A stretch of 64,000 nt of DNA from Candidatus Bathyarchaeota archaeon (GCA_026014875.1 JAOZHO010000035.1:1-64000); one strand, 5' to 3'. Counted from the first letter of the stretch, positions 16,239 to 24,989 are shown. Translations and numbers: made by a program. The notes: a model not told the origin generated them from the sequence alone.

Positions 16239-17645
16239 TTGGGCGCCTTCCTCAATCTGTTCAAGCCCATCTCCCGGATTGTACCGGAGGTGAAGGCGCC
16301 TGAGAGGAAGGTTGGCTTCAACCAGAGGTTGCTCTGGACCATCATCTCCCTCATAGTCTACCTCGTCATGGCCGAGACCCCCCTGTACGGGATTCCCCTT
16401 CAGGAGGGTCAGGGAGGGCTTCAGTCTATGCGGATCATCTTCGCCTCCACCCGTGGGACCCTCCTCGAGCTGGGGATCGGACCCATCGTTACCGCAGGCC
16501 TCATCATCCAGCTCCTCGCGGGCTCCGACATCATCGAGTTCGACAACACCAATTCCGAGCACAGGGCGCTCTTCACCACGGCGAGCAAGGTGTTCTCGTT
16601 CCTTATGATCTTCCTCCAGGCGGGGCTCATGATCATGGGAGGCACATATGGGGCCATCGGTTTCTCGAATTCGCTTCTAGTGTTCGGCCAGCTCCTGGCC
16701 GCCGGGCTGTTCATCATGCTCCTCGACGAGTTGATCCAGAAGGGCTGGGGCATCGGGAGCGGTATCAGCCTCTTCATCGTCGCAGGGATCACCAAGACGA
16801 TCTGGTGGAGCTCATTCGCTCTCTACACGGTCGGGGACGGTAAAAGGTACGGGGCGATCCCCGCATTACTCGAGGGGATCTTCAGAGGGGAGCCCGTCTG
16901 GAACTGGCTTCACAGGACGGGGGGCTGGCCCGACATGCTGGGGCTCTTCACCACCATCGCGGTCTTCGCATTCGTCGTCTACATCGAAGGAATGAAGATT
17001 GAGCTCCCCATCAGCCACTCCATGTACAGGGGATTCAGAGGGAAGATGCCCATCAAGCTCCTCTACGTCTCCAACATCCCCGTCATCCTCGCCTACGCCG
17101 TCTTCGCCAATATTCAGCTGGTCGGTCAGCAGGTCTTCTTCAGGTTCAACCAGGACGGCGCGAACAAGGCGCTGAACCTCATCGGGACCTACAACGCCAC
17201 GACGGGTAGGCCCACCGGGGGGCTGGCGTACTACGTTTCGTCTCCCGGCGCCCTGGATGCTGTCATGGCTGACCCCGTACGCGCGTTGATCTACACCGTG
17301 ATAGTGGTGGGTGTCTGCGTTCTCTTCTCCATCACCTGGCTCGAGATAGGGGGCTTAGGGGCGGAGAACATGGCGGATCAGCTCATCGGGTCGGGGATGC
17401 AGATACCCGGGTTCAGGAGGAGCAGGAGGCCCCTGGTCAATCTCCTGAACAGGTACATCCCCACGATCACCATCATCAGCGGACTCATAGTGGGAACCCT
17501 CGCGGCCTTCTCCGAGTTCTTCGGCGTCTTCGGCTCCGGGATGGGGGCCCTCCTCTGCGTGAGCATCCTCTACCAGTACTACCAGACCATGGTCCAGGAG
17601 CAGGTCGAGGACCTATACCCCTTCCTGAGGGGTGCCTTCCGCTGA
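16239..17645 (+). CDS. secY: protein translocase subunit SecY (Sec61 alpha)
   Basis: A 468-residue, ten-segment membrane channel for protein export and insertion. It starts at TTG 16239. The family start (FKPISRIVPEVKAPERKVGFNQRLLW), the plug-region helix, the charged cytosolic loop with ELPISHSMYRGFRGKMPIKLLYVSNIPVIL, and the C-terminal YQTMVQEQVEDLYPFLRG are all present. It is tightly linked to L15, the usual archaeal arrangement. Adenylate kinase, often next, is absent here. Confidence 0.96.
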   Translation: MGAFLNLFKPISRIVPEVKAPERKVGFNQRLLWTIISLIVYLVMAETPLYGIPLQEGQGGLQSMRIIFASTRGTLLELGIGPIVTAGLIIQLLAGSDIIEFDNTNSEHRALFTTASKVFSFLMIFLQAGLMIMGGTYGAIGFSNSLLVFGQLLAAGLFIMLLDELIQKGWGIGSGISLFIVAGITKTIWWSSFALYTVGDGKRYGAIPALLEGIFRGEPVWNWLHRTGGWPDMLGLFTTIAVFAFVVYIEGMKIELPISHSMYRGFRGKMPIKLLYVSNIPVILAYAVFANIQLVGQQVFFRFNQDGANKALNLIGTYNATTGRPTGGLAYYVSSPGALDAVMADPVRALIYTVIVVGVCVLFSITWLEIGGLGAENMADQLIGSGMQIPGFRRSRRPLVNLLNRYIPTITIISGLIVGTLAAFSEFFGVFGSGMGALLCVSILYQYYQTMVQEQVEDLYPFLRGAFR

Positions 17646-17661
17646 CCCCTGAGGCCCCAGC

Positions 17662-18306
17662 ATGGCTGAGACTAAGAAGCTGTTCAACGACGACCCCTAC
17701 CAGACCTCATTCAAGGGAAAAGTGGTCAGGGTCGACGGAAACATCGTGGAGCTGGACCAGACAGCGTTCTACCCCGAGGGCGGAGGCCAGGTCGGGGACA
17801 CGGGCGTCATCGGCGGCGTGAGGGTCGTCGACACCCAGAAGGACAATGGAACCATCCGGCACATCCTCGAGGCTCCCCCTGTCTTCGGAGTGGGGGACGA
17901 GGTGGAAGGGGAGATCGACTGGGAGAGGCGGTATCTTATCATGAAGCTCCACTCCGCCGCCCACATAATGGAGCACTTCTTCTGGCAAAGCATCGGGATG
18001 ATAGACCGGGTGGGCTCCAGAGTCGACGAAAAGAAGGATAGAGCCGATTACGCCTACGAGGGGCGCCTACCAGCAGAGGGGCTTGCGAAGGCCCAGGAAG
18101 ACACCAACGCCTTCATCTCCGAGGGCCACGAGATAACGATCCGCCCCGACCCCGAGAGGCCGGAGATACGGATTTGGCGCTGCGGGCCGGTGGAGATGCC
18201 GTGCGGGGGAACCCACGTGAGGAACACCTCCGAGATCGGGACGGTGAAGCTGAAGAGAAAGAACCCGGGGAAGGGCGTCGAGAGGGTAGAGACCTCTCTA
18301 GTCTGA
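17662..18306 (+). CDS. alaX: AlaX, trans-editing alanyl-tRNA deacylase
   Basis: A 214-residue free-standing editing domain that hydrolyses Ser-tRNA(Ala) or Gly-tRNA(Ala). The zinc site is visible as HSAAHIM (H-X3-H) and CGGTH (C-X3-H). The N-terminal barrel has the typical AFYPEGGGQVGDTG. It lies 16 bases after secY and ahead of hisS, so the end of the ribosomal operon runs into a translation-fidelity group. Alternative: the editing half of an AlaRS; the short length rules that out. Confidence 0.93.
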   Translation: MAETKKLFNDDPYQTSFKGKVVRVDGNIVELDQTAFYPEGGGQVGDTGVIGGVRVVDTQKDNGTIRHILEAPPVFGVGDEVEGEIDWERRYLIMKLHSAAHIMEHFFWQSIGMIDRVGSRVDEKKDRADYAYEGRLPAEGLAKAQEDTNAFISEGHEITIRPDPERPEIRIWRCGPVEMPCGGTHVRNTSEIGTVKLKRKNPGKGVERVETSLV

Positions 18307-18514
18307 TGGCCTTAACCCGTTTTTCGGTCACAGAAACACTAATATTGGCGCTTCCCGGCTTCCTCTAAGCGTGGTGCAAAATGAGGGATAGTATTCACCC
18401 GGGGCGAGTGCCTTCATCGCCGATCTGACCAACGAAGTTAGTGCACCCAATAGTTCTGTAAATGTATCTGACTATGAGGGCTGTTCCTGTATGATTCAAG
18501 TTTTAAACGGAAGG

Positions 18515-18526
18515 CGCGTTGATTCA
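18515..18526 (+). repeat. 12-bp intergenic word CGCGTTGATTCA, copy 1
   Basis: Identical to 25357-25368 and one base different from 22665-22676. All three copies lie between genes. Here it lies between alaX and hisS. Confidence 0.5.
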
Positions 18527-18573
18527 ACGGAAGCCCCCATCCCTCGCAGGGCGCTTGAAAGAGGTGTGTATTA

Positions 18574-19860
18574 GTGTTTCAGCCAGCAAGAGGAACGAGA
18601 GATTTCCTCCCCCAGGAGATGCGCAAGAGGAACTGGGTCCAGGACAACATCAGGTCCGTGTTCGAGGCCTACGGATACGGGCCCCTGGGGACCCCAGTCT
18701 TCGAGAGCTGGGAGATGCTCAAGATCAAGAGCGGGGAGGACATCGTCAACCAGATCTACTACTTCAAGGACAAATCGGGGAGGGAGCTGGGCCTAAGATT
18801 CGAGTGGACCGCCTCCCTCGCCAGGGTCGTCGCATCCCACCGGGAGCTCCCCAAACCCTTCAAAAGGTACGCCATCGGCCCCGTCTGGAGGTACGAACGC
18901 CCCTCTGAGATGAGCCGCCGGGAGTTCTGGCAGATGGACGTCGACATCGTCGGGGTCTCCGATCCCATCGCGGACACCGAGGTGCTCGCGGTAGCTGTAG
19001 ACTGCCTCAAGAAGATCGGCTTCGAAGGATTCATGATAAGGCTCAACGACCGTAGGCTATTGGAGTCTTTAATCCGTGTAGCCGGGCTTCCGACGGATAG
19101 ATACACCAACATCTTCAGAGCCGTAGACAAGAGGAAGAAGATCGGGGATGAGGGGGTCATAGAGGAACTCGAAAAGATTGGCGCTCCGAAGGATGCCTCT
19201 ATGCGCCTTCTCGAACTAACGTCGACGAAAGGAGACCCTCGGGAGACACTGGAGAAGACGAGGGCACGCATCAGCGACGATGTTCAAGGGCAGCTTGCCT
19301 GTGACACCCTGAGCGCCATAGTGGATTACTCTGAAAGTTTCGGGATCGCGCCCTACCTCATCGTCGACCTAGGGCTCGCTAGGGGCCTCGACTACTACAC
19401 CGGCCCCATCTTCGAGGTCTACGCCGAGGGCTTCGAGGGCGCTGGTAGCATCGCCGGGGGCGGGAGGTACGACAGCCTCGTGGAGACATTCGGGGGCGAG
19501 CCCACTCCCATGACGGGGATCTCCATGGGGATCCTTAGGCTCGTCACCCTCCTCGAGAAGATGGAGGTGTTCCAGGGCAAGGACTTGGGGCCCAAGGTCT
19601 ATGTGGCCGTTGCTTCTGACACCGTCAGGTCTAGTGCCATCGCTATCGCTCAGGATCTCAGGAGGGCGGGAGTCCAGACCGAGATGGAGCTGCTGAACAG
19701 GGGGCTGAGGAAGCAGCTCGACAACGCCAACCGGAAGGGGTTCAGGAAGGTCGTCATCGTGGGGGAGAGGGAGCTCAACGAGGGCTGCGTCTCCATTAGA
19801 GATATGGGGACGTCGGAGCAGAGGATGGTCAAGATCGAGGATCTTGTTGAGGCGCTCTAG
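18574..19860 (+). CDS. hisS: histidyl-tRNA synthetase
   Basis: A 428-residue class II HisRS. Motif 1 lies around YGPLGTPVFESWEML. Motif 2 has RFEWTASLAR and RYAIGPVWRYERP. The two histidine-specific signatures are GLARGLDYYTGPIFEVY and AGSIAGGGRYDSLV, and the C-terminal anticodon-binding domain starts near GPKVYVAV. It starts with GTG at 18574 after GAGGTG. Its 3' end overlaps the convergent endA gene by 32 bases. Confidence 0.96.
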   Translation: MFQPARGTRDFLPQEMRKRNWVQDNIRSVFEAYGYGPLGTPVFESWEMLKIKSGEDIVNQIYYFKDKSGRELGLRFEWTASLARVVASHRELPKPFKRYAIGPVWRYERPSEMSRREFWQMDVDIVGVSDPIADTEVLAVAVDCLKKIGFEGFMIRLNDRRLLESLIRVAGLPTDRYTNIFRAVDKRKKIGDEGVIEELEKIGAPKDASMRLLELTSTKGDPRETLEKTRARISDDVQGQLACDTLSAIVDYSESFGIAPYLIVDLGLARGLDYYTGPIFEVYAEGFEGAGSIAGGGRYDSLVETFGGEPTPMTGISMGILRLVTLLEKMEVFQGKDLGPKVYVAVASDTVRSSAIAIAQDLRRAGVQTEMELLNRGLRKQLDNANRKGFRKVVIVGERELNEGCVSIRDMGTSEQRMVKIEDLVEAL

Positions 19861-20398
19861 TTTCTTTTTTCTCGAAATCCATGTTGGATAGGGTGTAGTA
19901 GACGATCTCCCCTCGCCTGTCGACCACCGCGAGGCGGAGGATCTTACCTGATCCAGTGGCTTCATCCAGCACCTTTCCTAGGCGCTCCACAGGCACTTTC
20001 GACCCCTCCCAGACCGTGTAGATCATGTATCTGGGCACCTTTTTCCCGTATGACCCCCTCTCATAGACGAGGAAATCTAAACTCGGACCCTTACCCCCTT
20101 TAACGACGAATCCCCGGGTCCTCAGATCCCTGTACACGATATACCTGGTCCAGATGTCCGGGTCGTCCTCCGAGAACTTTTGGAGCAGCTCCCGGAAGAC
20201 CAGCCTTTCCTTGGTCTGTTCTTCGATGATGGAGACTTTCTGGCGCTCCACGAGGTATAGCGCCTCGAATGGTTGGAGGGAGAGGACTCGACTGTCCCTC
20301 ATCAGGGAGCCGTACCCGTCCTGGTATAGGCTATTCGCCTCGTTCCACGCTGGGACGACGATCCCGGTGGCTGTGTAGACGGCGCTGATGGGCTCCAT
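19829..20398 (-). CDS. endA: tRNA-intron endonuclease EndA-family subunit, catalytic His missing
   Basis: About 190 residues with the EndA C-terminal nuclease domain. YIVYRDLRTRGFVVKGGKG matches the family's YxDLRxRGxxVKxG block, LDFLVYERG supplies the first catalytic residue (Tyr), and SGKILRLAVVDRRGEIVYY is the C-terminal core with a nearby Lys. Where active enzymes have the catalytic His (usually HSxY or HSPF), this protein reads KKVPRYMIY and has no His. It may therefore be the structural subunit of an alpha2-beta2 enzyme, with the catalytic partner elsewhere. ATG 20398 is preferred; GTG 20407 is possible. It is convergent with hisS. Confidence 0.82.
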   Translation of the reverse strand: MEPISAVYTATGIVVPAWNEANSLYQDGYGSLMRDSRVLSLQPFEALYLVERQKVSIIEEQTKERLVFRELLQKFSEDDPDIWTRYIVYRDLRTRGFVVKGGKGPSLDFLVYERGSYGKKVPRYMIYTVWEGSKVPVERLGKVLDEATGSGKILRLAVVDRRGEIVYYTLSNMDFEKKETRAPQQDPRS

Positions 20399-20488
20399 CG
20401 CATTCACTTGATACCTCGGATTGGATAAGTGTCTCCCTCGCCGATGGGTGCAGAATCCTTTTCTTGGGGGAGCTCCTCACTCTTCCTT

Positions 20489-20550
20489 GGCGGGCGATGA
20501 TGACTATGCCCCTCTGATTCGTGATGAGGATCTTGAGTAAAGAGCCCGCC
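20489..20550 (+). ncRNA. candidate C/D-box sRNA
   Basis: A perfect 7-bp terminal stem, GGCGGGC (20489-20495) with GCCCGCC (20544-20550), encloses an ordered set of boxes. These are C box ATGATGA (20497-20503), a 10-base guide, D' box CTGA (20514-20517), a three-base spacer, C' box GTGATGA (20521-20527) and a 12-base guide. AAGA (20540-20543) then stands exactly where the D box should be. Archaeal C/D sRNAs direct 2'-O-methylation. The D box keeps only its GA. An open frame on the other strand has no start or family match. It lies between endA and lysS. Confidence 0.5.
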
Positions 20551-20711
20551 TTATCTCTGGAGAGATCCGGGCACACGTTTTCGCTAAAGCTTGGATTTGT
20601 TATGAACTAGTGTCAATCGTCACAGGCCAACGATTGTCGCTGCCTCATGGTATGCCTCTTTACTTTTCGGTTATCTACTGTTGAGAGGAATGGAAATCCG
20701 CTCAAGGACCC

Positions 20712-22325
20712 CTATGCGTCTATGGCTCTCTTCAACTCGGCGATTACTGTTTCCTTACCCATCGTCGCCGTGAAAGGCCCGAACCTAGGCCCCCTCGTCT
20801 TCCCGAGAAGGATGCCATACAGCAACTGGAAGAAGCTTCCGGGGCGCATCCCCTCCTCCCTGGCGACATCGAAAACAGAGCTCTGGTAAGCCTCCTCGTC
20901 CGTTGCCTGGCCCAGCGCCGCGACAAGTGAGCTTATCGCTTTTTTCTCCTCTGCAGTGAGGGAAACCTGGTGGAGCTCCGGTTCTCCAAAGTCCTCGATC
21001 CAGTTCAGGGCATATTGGATCCTCCTCTCGAGCCCCGCATCGCCGTCTTTAAGGTTGCCATAGTCCTCGAGCTTGTCCCTGATGAACTTCGCCTCGACGC
21101 CTTTCGGGGCTACTTTCGCGAGGTTGAGCAACAGATTGTAGGGTATGTGCACACCGGGCTCCTCCGGGGGATTCAGCATCCAGACGTACTCGTAAAGGCC
21201 CCTGAGCTTAGCATTCTCCATAGGGTCCTTCACCTTCCTCTTCCCGAACCAGACCTCCTCGAGGTCGTCGAGCTCGTCCATGTGGGGCGGTATCTCCTCG
21301 ACGGAGCCGCTCTTGGTCCCCACGAACCTCTTCAGGATCAAGAGGTTCAGGGATTGTGGTGAGCCGTATCTGTGCCAAACCTGCGGGGTGAAGACGTTGC
21401 CCGCGGATTTGGAGATCTTTTTGCCGCCCCGGTCGAGGAACATCTCGTACTGGACGTGCATGGGGGGTTCCCAGCCGAAGATGTCCCTGCAGATCCGGTC
21501 GTTCGCCCTCACAGAGTCGGCGATGTCCTTTCCGTAGGCCTCGAATCTGATGTCTAGGGCGTGCCATCGGGCGGCGAACTCTACCTTCCAGCTGAGCTTT
21601 CCCCGGCCCGCGGTGACGTCTACTTCTCCTTCGTGGTCGCAGCCTTCGAGCCACCTTCCCTTGACCTCCATGCCTTTGCAGCGGTAGAGGAGCTTTTGTT
21701 CCTCCGGGACGTAGCGGTAGGCGTTGGTGGTGTAGATGCGGTTGCAGCTCTCGCAGACCGCGAAGTAGGGGAGGGTGTCCGTGTACTTCTCCTGGCCCAG
21801 CTCCTCCTGGATGATGGTGCCTATCTTGCCGTGGTTCTCCATGATTGCGACGATCTCGTCGTTGAGAACCCCCTCCTCGTAGACCTTGGTCCCCGACATG
21901 AACGTGTAATCCACGCCGCTGACCTCCACCGCCTCGAGGAGCAACGAGGTGATGTGAGCGCCGAAGCTGTCATGGCAGCCCCCGAGGACATCCGGTATCG
22001 AGGAGACCGGGAACCCGAGCCAGTCCTCCAACTCGTCGGGGAGCCCTACGGGAACCTTCCTCAGACCGTCTTTGTCGTCTGAGAAGGCTATGAACTCGGC
22101 GTCGTACCCCTGGATCCGCACCCCCTGGGCCACGGCGTGGTTCCTGAGGACGTCGGCGAGGCTCCCTATGTGGGGTATACCGGAGGCGCCGAGGCCGCTC
22201 TCCGTCCTGATGCAGTCCAGGCTCCTACCGAGCTTCTTCTCCCGTTCGATCAGCTCCGCTGCGGCTTTATCGTACCAGGTCCCCCTGCCTATGATCTCGG
22301 GTCTCTCGCCTTGTTTGGTGCTCAT
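20712..22325 (-). CDS. lysS: lysyl-tRNA synthetase, class I
   Basis: A 537-residue class I LysRS, the form common in archaea and unrelated to the class II enzyme. The HIGH-type motif is GASGIPHIGSL and the KMSKS-type motif is KKISKSAGN. The insertion carries Cys pairs (CESC, and another Cys pair further on) likely to bind zinc. The ATG at 22325 is preceded by GGAG ten bases upstream; the frame is open to 22346. It is transcribed away from the nucleotidyltransferase pair. Confidence 0.96.
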   Translation of the reverse strand: MSTKQGERPEIIGRGTWYDKAAAELIEREKKLGRSLDCIRTESGLGASGIPHIGSLADVLRNHAVAQGVRIQGYDAEFIAFSDDKDGLRKVPVGLPDELEDWLGFPVSSIPDVLGGCHDSFGAHITSLLLEAVEVSGVDYTFMSGTKVYEEGVLNDEIVAIMENHGKIGTIIQEELGQEKYTDTLPYFAVCESCNRIYTTNAYRYVPEEQKLLYRCKGMEVKGRWLEGCDHEGEVDVTAGRGKLSWKVEFAARWHALDIRFEAYGKDIADSVRANDRICRDIFGWEPPMHVQYEMFLDRGGKKISKSAGNVFTPQVWHRYGSPQSLNLLILKRFVGTKSGSVEEIPPHMDELDDLEEVWFGKRKVKDPMENAKLRGLYEYVWMLNPPEEPGVHIPYNLLLNLAKVAPKGVEAKFIRDKLEDYGNLKDGDAGLERRIQYALNWIEDFGEPELHQVSLTAEEKKAISSLVAALGQATDEEAYQSSVFDVAREEGMRPGSFFQLLYGILLGKTRGPRFGPFTATMGKETVIAELKRAIDA

Positions 22326-22404
22326 GGTCCTGTCTCCGGAGTCCATCCAAGGGATGTGTGAAGCCCTGTAAATATCTTGTTGTCTCCCGAATTGTGAGAG
22401 GATT

Positions 22405-22500
22405 CTGGCGAAAAAAGGATTCTAACCTTCGGAAGCCTGAGCATCATGATCGAGTCCGTCAGATACCAGCCTGTACGTCCTCAGACGGCGTACAATCCGG
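22405..22500 (-). other. possible tRNA remnant
   Basis: On the minus strand a T-arm-like hairpin (GAAGG-TTAGAAT-CCTTT) follows a D-loop-like AGGCTGGTA and a CGGACT..TTCCG anticodon-arm-like segment. The T-loop has A where C56 is required, and no matching 5' acceptor strand is found. At best it is a decayed tRNA. The rest of 22326-22723 is AT-rich and empty apart from the hairpin at 22664-22701. Confidence 0.2.
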
Positions 22501-22663
22501 CAGGAACTCGAATGCTAACATAAAAGAGGGGTTAATATTCGTATTGAACCAAGAATATTAACCTCGTAAGCCTGATTTAATTTTCAGTAAAGTTATAGAC
22601 AGACCGATTATTTGACAAATGATATATTTGTAAATTATAAACCCATTAGTTAACTGTTTAAAC

Positions 22664-22701
22664 GCGCGCTGATTCACCGGTGGGCGCATCACCGCTCGCG
22701 C
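22664..22701 (-). terminator. hairpin after the nucleotidyltransferase gene
   Basis: CGGTG (22678-22682) pairs with CACCG (22690-22694), and the flanking GCGCG (22664-22668) pairs with CGCGC (22697-22701). The structure lies about 20 bases beyond the stop of the leftward-reading nucleotidyltransferase gene and may end its transcript. The 12-base dispersed word (22665-22676) is part of its left arm. Confidence 0.35.
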
Positions 22702-22723
22702 TATTGGACTACTCTAAATACAT

Positions 22724-23572
22724 TTAGGGTTGTCCTTCTTGTTTTGCTGGGTTTTTTAATCTGTAAAGCTTGTGTCTTCCACTTTTCCTGGACTCGATGA
22801 GACCTTCTTTTTCAAGCTCCTTGAGCTTTGCTCTTGTCCATGACTCTGAGTAGCTTGTCTTCTCTTTTACGATCCGCTGTAGGTCTGTAAACCTCATCTC
22901 GCTGTCCTTCATGAAGGCCTCGAATGCCTTTCTGAGGACGTGATAGTCTGCATGTTCCTTGACCTTGCTGAGTTTGATGTTGATGCCGTATCTCACATAT
23001 AGGTCCGATAGCTTGTCCAGTAAGAAATTTGTCCATCTCTCTGAGGATTCTTGGCTGAGGCACTCTACTTCCACTATTTCCCAGTTAATCCCCGTCTCGA
23101 TAAGGGTTCTGATATCTTCGAGGTCCGCTTCCCTCTCGGTAATGCCTTTGAACAATACGATGTCCTCGGGGGACATTAGGTAGATATGTAGTTTTCCAAA
23201 GTCCCTGTAATGGTTAGCCCTTGCGACTACTGTTTCCTTGACCTCTAAAGCGTTGCATACGACTTTGTTGAATAAGTCGAGTTGTATCCCCGAGTCAGCT
23301 ACCATGATCACTGATGCCCCGATGTTCTGGTACTCGCCATCAGGTTTCTCCGCGAGTTTTATCCCGGCTTTTTTCGCTGCGCTGATGAACTTGCTCAGGG
23401 ATTTGGAGTCTAGGACCACTATGTCGATGTCTTTAGTGGCCGGCTTCATGCCGTAGAACATCATGGCTCCGCCTCCTATGAGGTATATATCTACTTCATC
23501 CTCTAGGTGTTCGGCAATAGTACTGAGAGTGCCGGTCAATATGGGTTCACCGTACGTCTTTCTCTTACTCAT
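22724..23572 (-). CDS. nucleotidyltransferase (DUF6036/AbiEii-like), putative toxin
   Basis: A 282-residue protein with a pol-beta-type nucleotidyltransferase start: YLIGGGAMMFYGMKPATKDIDIVV, giving GG and the D-I-D metal-binding pair. A helical middle follows. The C-terminal ~70 residues look like a winged helix (RFTDLQRIVKEKT, RAKLKELEKEGLIESRKSGRHKLYRL). It overlaps the upstream regulator gene by eight bases, with the regulator first. That order and coupling are typical of AbiE-like type IV toxin-antitoxin pairs, in which a nucleotidyltransferase arrests growth and the winged-helix partner neutralises and represses. Toxicity is inference. Base composition is lower in GC than the neighbouring lysS. 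Confidence 0.7.
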   Translation of the reverse strand: MSKRKTYGEPILTGTLSTIAEHLEDEVDIYLIGGGAMMFYGMKPATKDIDIVVLDSKSLSKFISAAKKAGIKLAEKPDGEYQNIGASVIMVADSGIQLDLFNKVVCNALEVKETVVARANHYRDFGKLHIYLMSPEDIVLFKGITEREADLEDIRTLIETGINWEIVEVECLSQESSERWTNFLLDKLSDLYVRYGINIKLSKVKEHADYHVLRKAFEAFMKDSEMRFTDLQRIVKEKTSYSESWTRAKLKELEKEGLIESRKSGRHKLYRLKNPAKQEGQP

Positions 23573-24476
23573 TGCTGTAATCCCCGTACTTTTCCGTGAA
23601 CTCTCTCCAATTGAGCAGATAGTCCGGCTTCTCCTTGCCTTTGGATTGCATGTATCTCTGGATCGAGTCTGTTATCTCTAATGCTTTGAGTCTGTACGCC
23701 TTCTTGTTGATGTACTCGGTGTCCAAGTTATTCTCGTATAGTCTCCAGATGATGAGTAGTGGGAGGGTGTTTTCCTTTCCTTCGGATAGTATATGGTTGA
23801 GTAGGTGGTCTTCAAGTCTTAGCTTGTACCTTACACTGCTGTATAGGTTTCTTAATGTGAAGAACAGTGCGCCATAGTCCTGGAACGCTGATATTCCTGT
23901 TCGTTGTAGATTCAGTGTTTCCTTTGTCTCGAAGAGATATTCGTTTCTGCAGCCCCATTTAACCAAAGCGTCCACTGAGTGTTCTTTTGCTTTTCTCTGG
24001 TGGATGTAGCTCTGGTAGGCCTCTATGAACTTCGTGATGTATTCGTGTCTGGGGCTGATGGTGAAAGTTTCATTTTTTTGGATGATCCCCATTCCCTTTG
24101 CTTTGTTCATGAAACCCCATAGGGTGCGGTAGGAGACGCCTGATGCTTCAAGCAATTCATCTGTCGTGCGTAGGTTCTGGCATGTGATGGTGGCTAGTAT
24201 GGGGGTTCCTTTGTTTGCGAGGATGTCTAGGTTGATGTGCGGCCTGTCTAGAATAAGGGATCGTAATATGGATGCGTGTGGTGTATCCGCGATAAGAGGT
24301 TTTTTCTCTTTGCCGTTTCTCTGCTGGGTGATGAGTCCTTTTTTCCGCATTTTTCTTAGGAGGGTGGAGGTGTAGCTTATTGGCGTGGATGTAGTTTCGG
24401 ATAGCTTTGATACTGTCTCTGGGTTGTTGAGCGCTAATTCCCTGAATATCTGTATTTCCTTCTTTGTTATCTCCAT
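23565..24476 (-). CDS. winged-helix regulator, putative antitoxin partner
   Basis: A 303-residue protein. Residues about 1-60 form a MarR-like winged helix (KEIQIFRELALNNPETVSKLSE, SYTSTLLRKMRKKGLITQQ). A second helix-turn-helix lies near 100-140 (RTTDELLEASGVSYRTLWGFMNKAKGMGIIQ). The C-terminal half is helical and unassigned. It is the first gene of a two-gene operon with the nucleotidyltransferase. A TATA-rich stretch (GCGATATATATAATAC, about 24513-24528) lies just upstream, and binding there would give autoregulation. AbiEi-like antitoxins have this general build, but the match is by pattern, not by clear identity. Confidence 0.62.
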   Translation of the reverse strand: MEITKKEIQIFRELALNNPETVSKLSETTSTPISYTSTLLRKMRKKGLITQQRNGKEKKPLIADTPHASILRSLILDRPHINLDILANKGTPILATITCQNLRTTDELLEASGVSYRTLWGFMNKAKGMGIIQKNETFTISPRHEYITKFIEAYQSYIHQRKAKEHSVDALVKWGCRNEYLFETKETLNLQRTGISAFQDYGALFFTLRNLYSSVRYKLRLEDHLLNHILSEGKENTLPLLIIWRLYENNLDTEYINKKAYRLKALEITDSIQRYMQSKGKEKPDYLLNWREFTEKYGDYSNE

Positions 24477-24701
24477 TTTCCCCTAGCCCCGCGTTTTGTA
24501 TACTTTTTTTAAAGCGATATATATAATACTTTAGTTTTTTTATACACGTTGTGGAGTGCGTTTCTTGGAGCACTCGGTTTTGTTCTACAGCGTCTTCTAG
24601 ATTCGCTATGATCACTGCTGCGAGTATTCCGGAAGGGGGTAAGTTTTCGAGTTCTCCTAGGGATCGTCTTTGACCCATGTAATGCGTGCGCTCGAGATAC
24701 G

Positions 24702-24989
24702 ATGAAGGAGCTATTCGAGTATCTGGCTCAATTCCCCGTTGATCATCACGGAATCTCATGGGTCCTAGCGAGCCATGTTGTGAATGATACGGGAATCTCG
24801 AGAGAGGCATTATGGGAGATATCGAGAAGGGTTAAACTCGAGGCTTTCCTGGATTGTGTGACAACCAATGTTCCGTGTACTGAAGGCTTTCTCTCTGTGA
24901 CCATCAGCCCGCGAGGAGGATTATGGCTGAAAGGAGAGGACTATTTGCACCTTTCCCCAAGACGAGAGAAGATCTACAATCTACTCTGA
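24702..24989 (+). CDS. small winged-helix-like protein, paralog B
   Basis: A 95-residue protein of unknown function, the close paralog of 299-592. It shares the PVDHHG.SWVLAS, GIS.E.LWE, AFLD.VT..VPC.EG and YNLL blocks. It starts with ATG at 24702. The segment SVTISPRGGLWLKG is wing-like. It lies between the toxin-antitoxin-like pair and another unknown small gene. The repeat that follows copy A's gene also follows this neighbourhood (25369). Conservation between two copies in one genome suggests that both are real genes. Confidence 0.55.
   Translation: MKELFEYLAQFPVDHHGISWVLASHVVNDTGISREALWEISRRVKLEAFLDCVTTNVPCTEGFLSVTISPRGGLWLKGEDYLHLSPRREKIYNLL

Noticed and set aside
20331-20576. Minus-strand frame (LLKILITNQRGIVIIARQG) over the candidate sRNA
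   Set aside because: No convincing start or family, and it runs into endA. The ordered C/D boxes and stem on the other strand explain the sequence better, though a small gene is not excluded.
22358-22561. Open frame starting MKPCKYLVVS on the + strand
   Set aside because: Its RKKDSNLRKP-like wording is the usual result of translating the complement of a tRNA-like sequence, and it has no Shine-Dalgarno.
24157-24810. 217-codon minus-strand frame covering the regulator start and copy B
   Set aside because: It overlaps two better-supported genes and has no recognisable domain.
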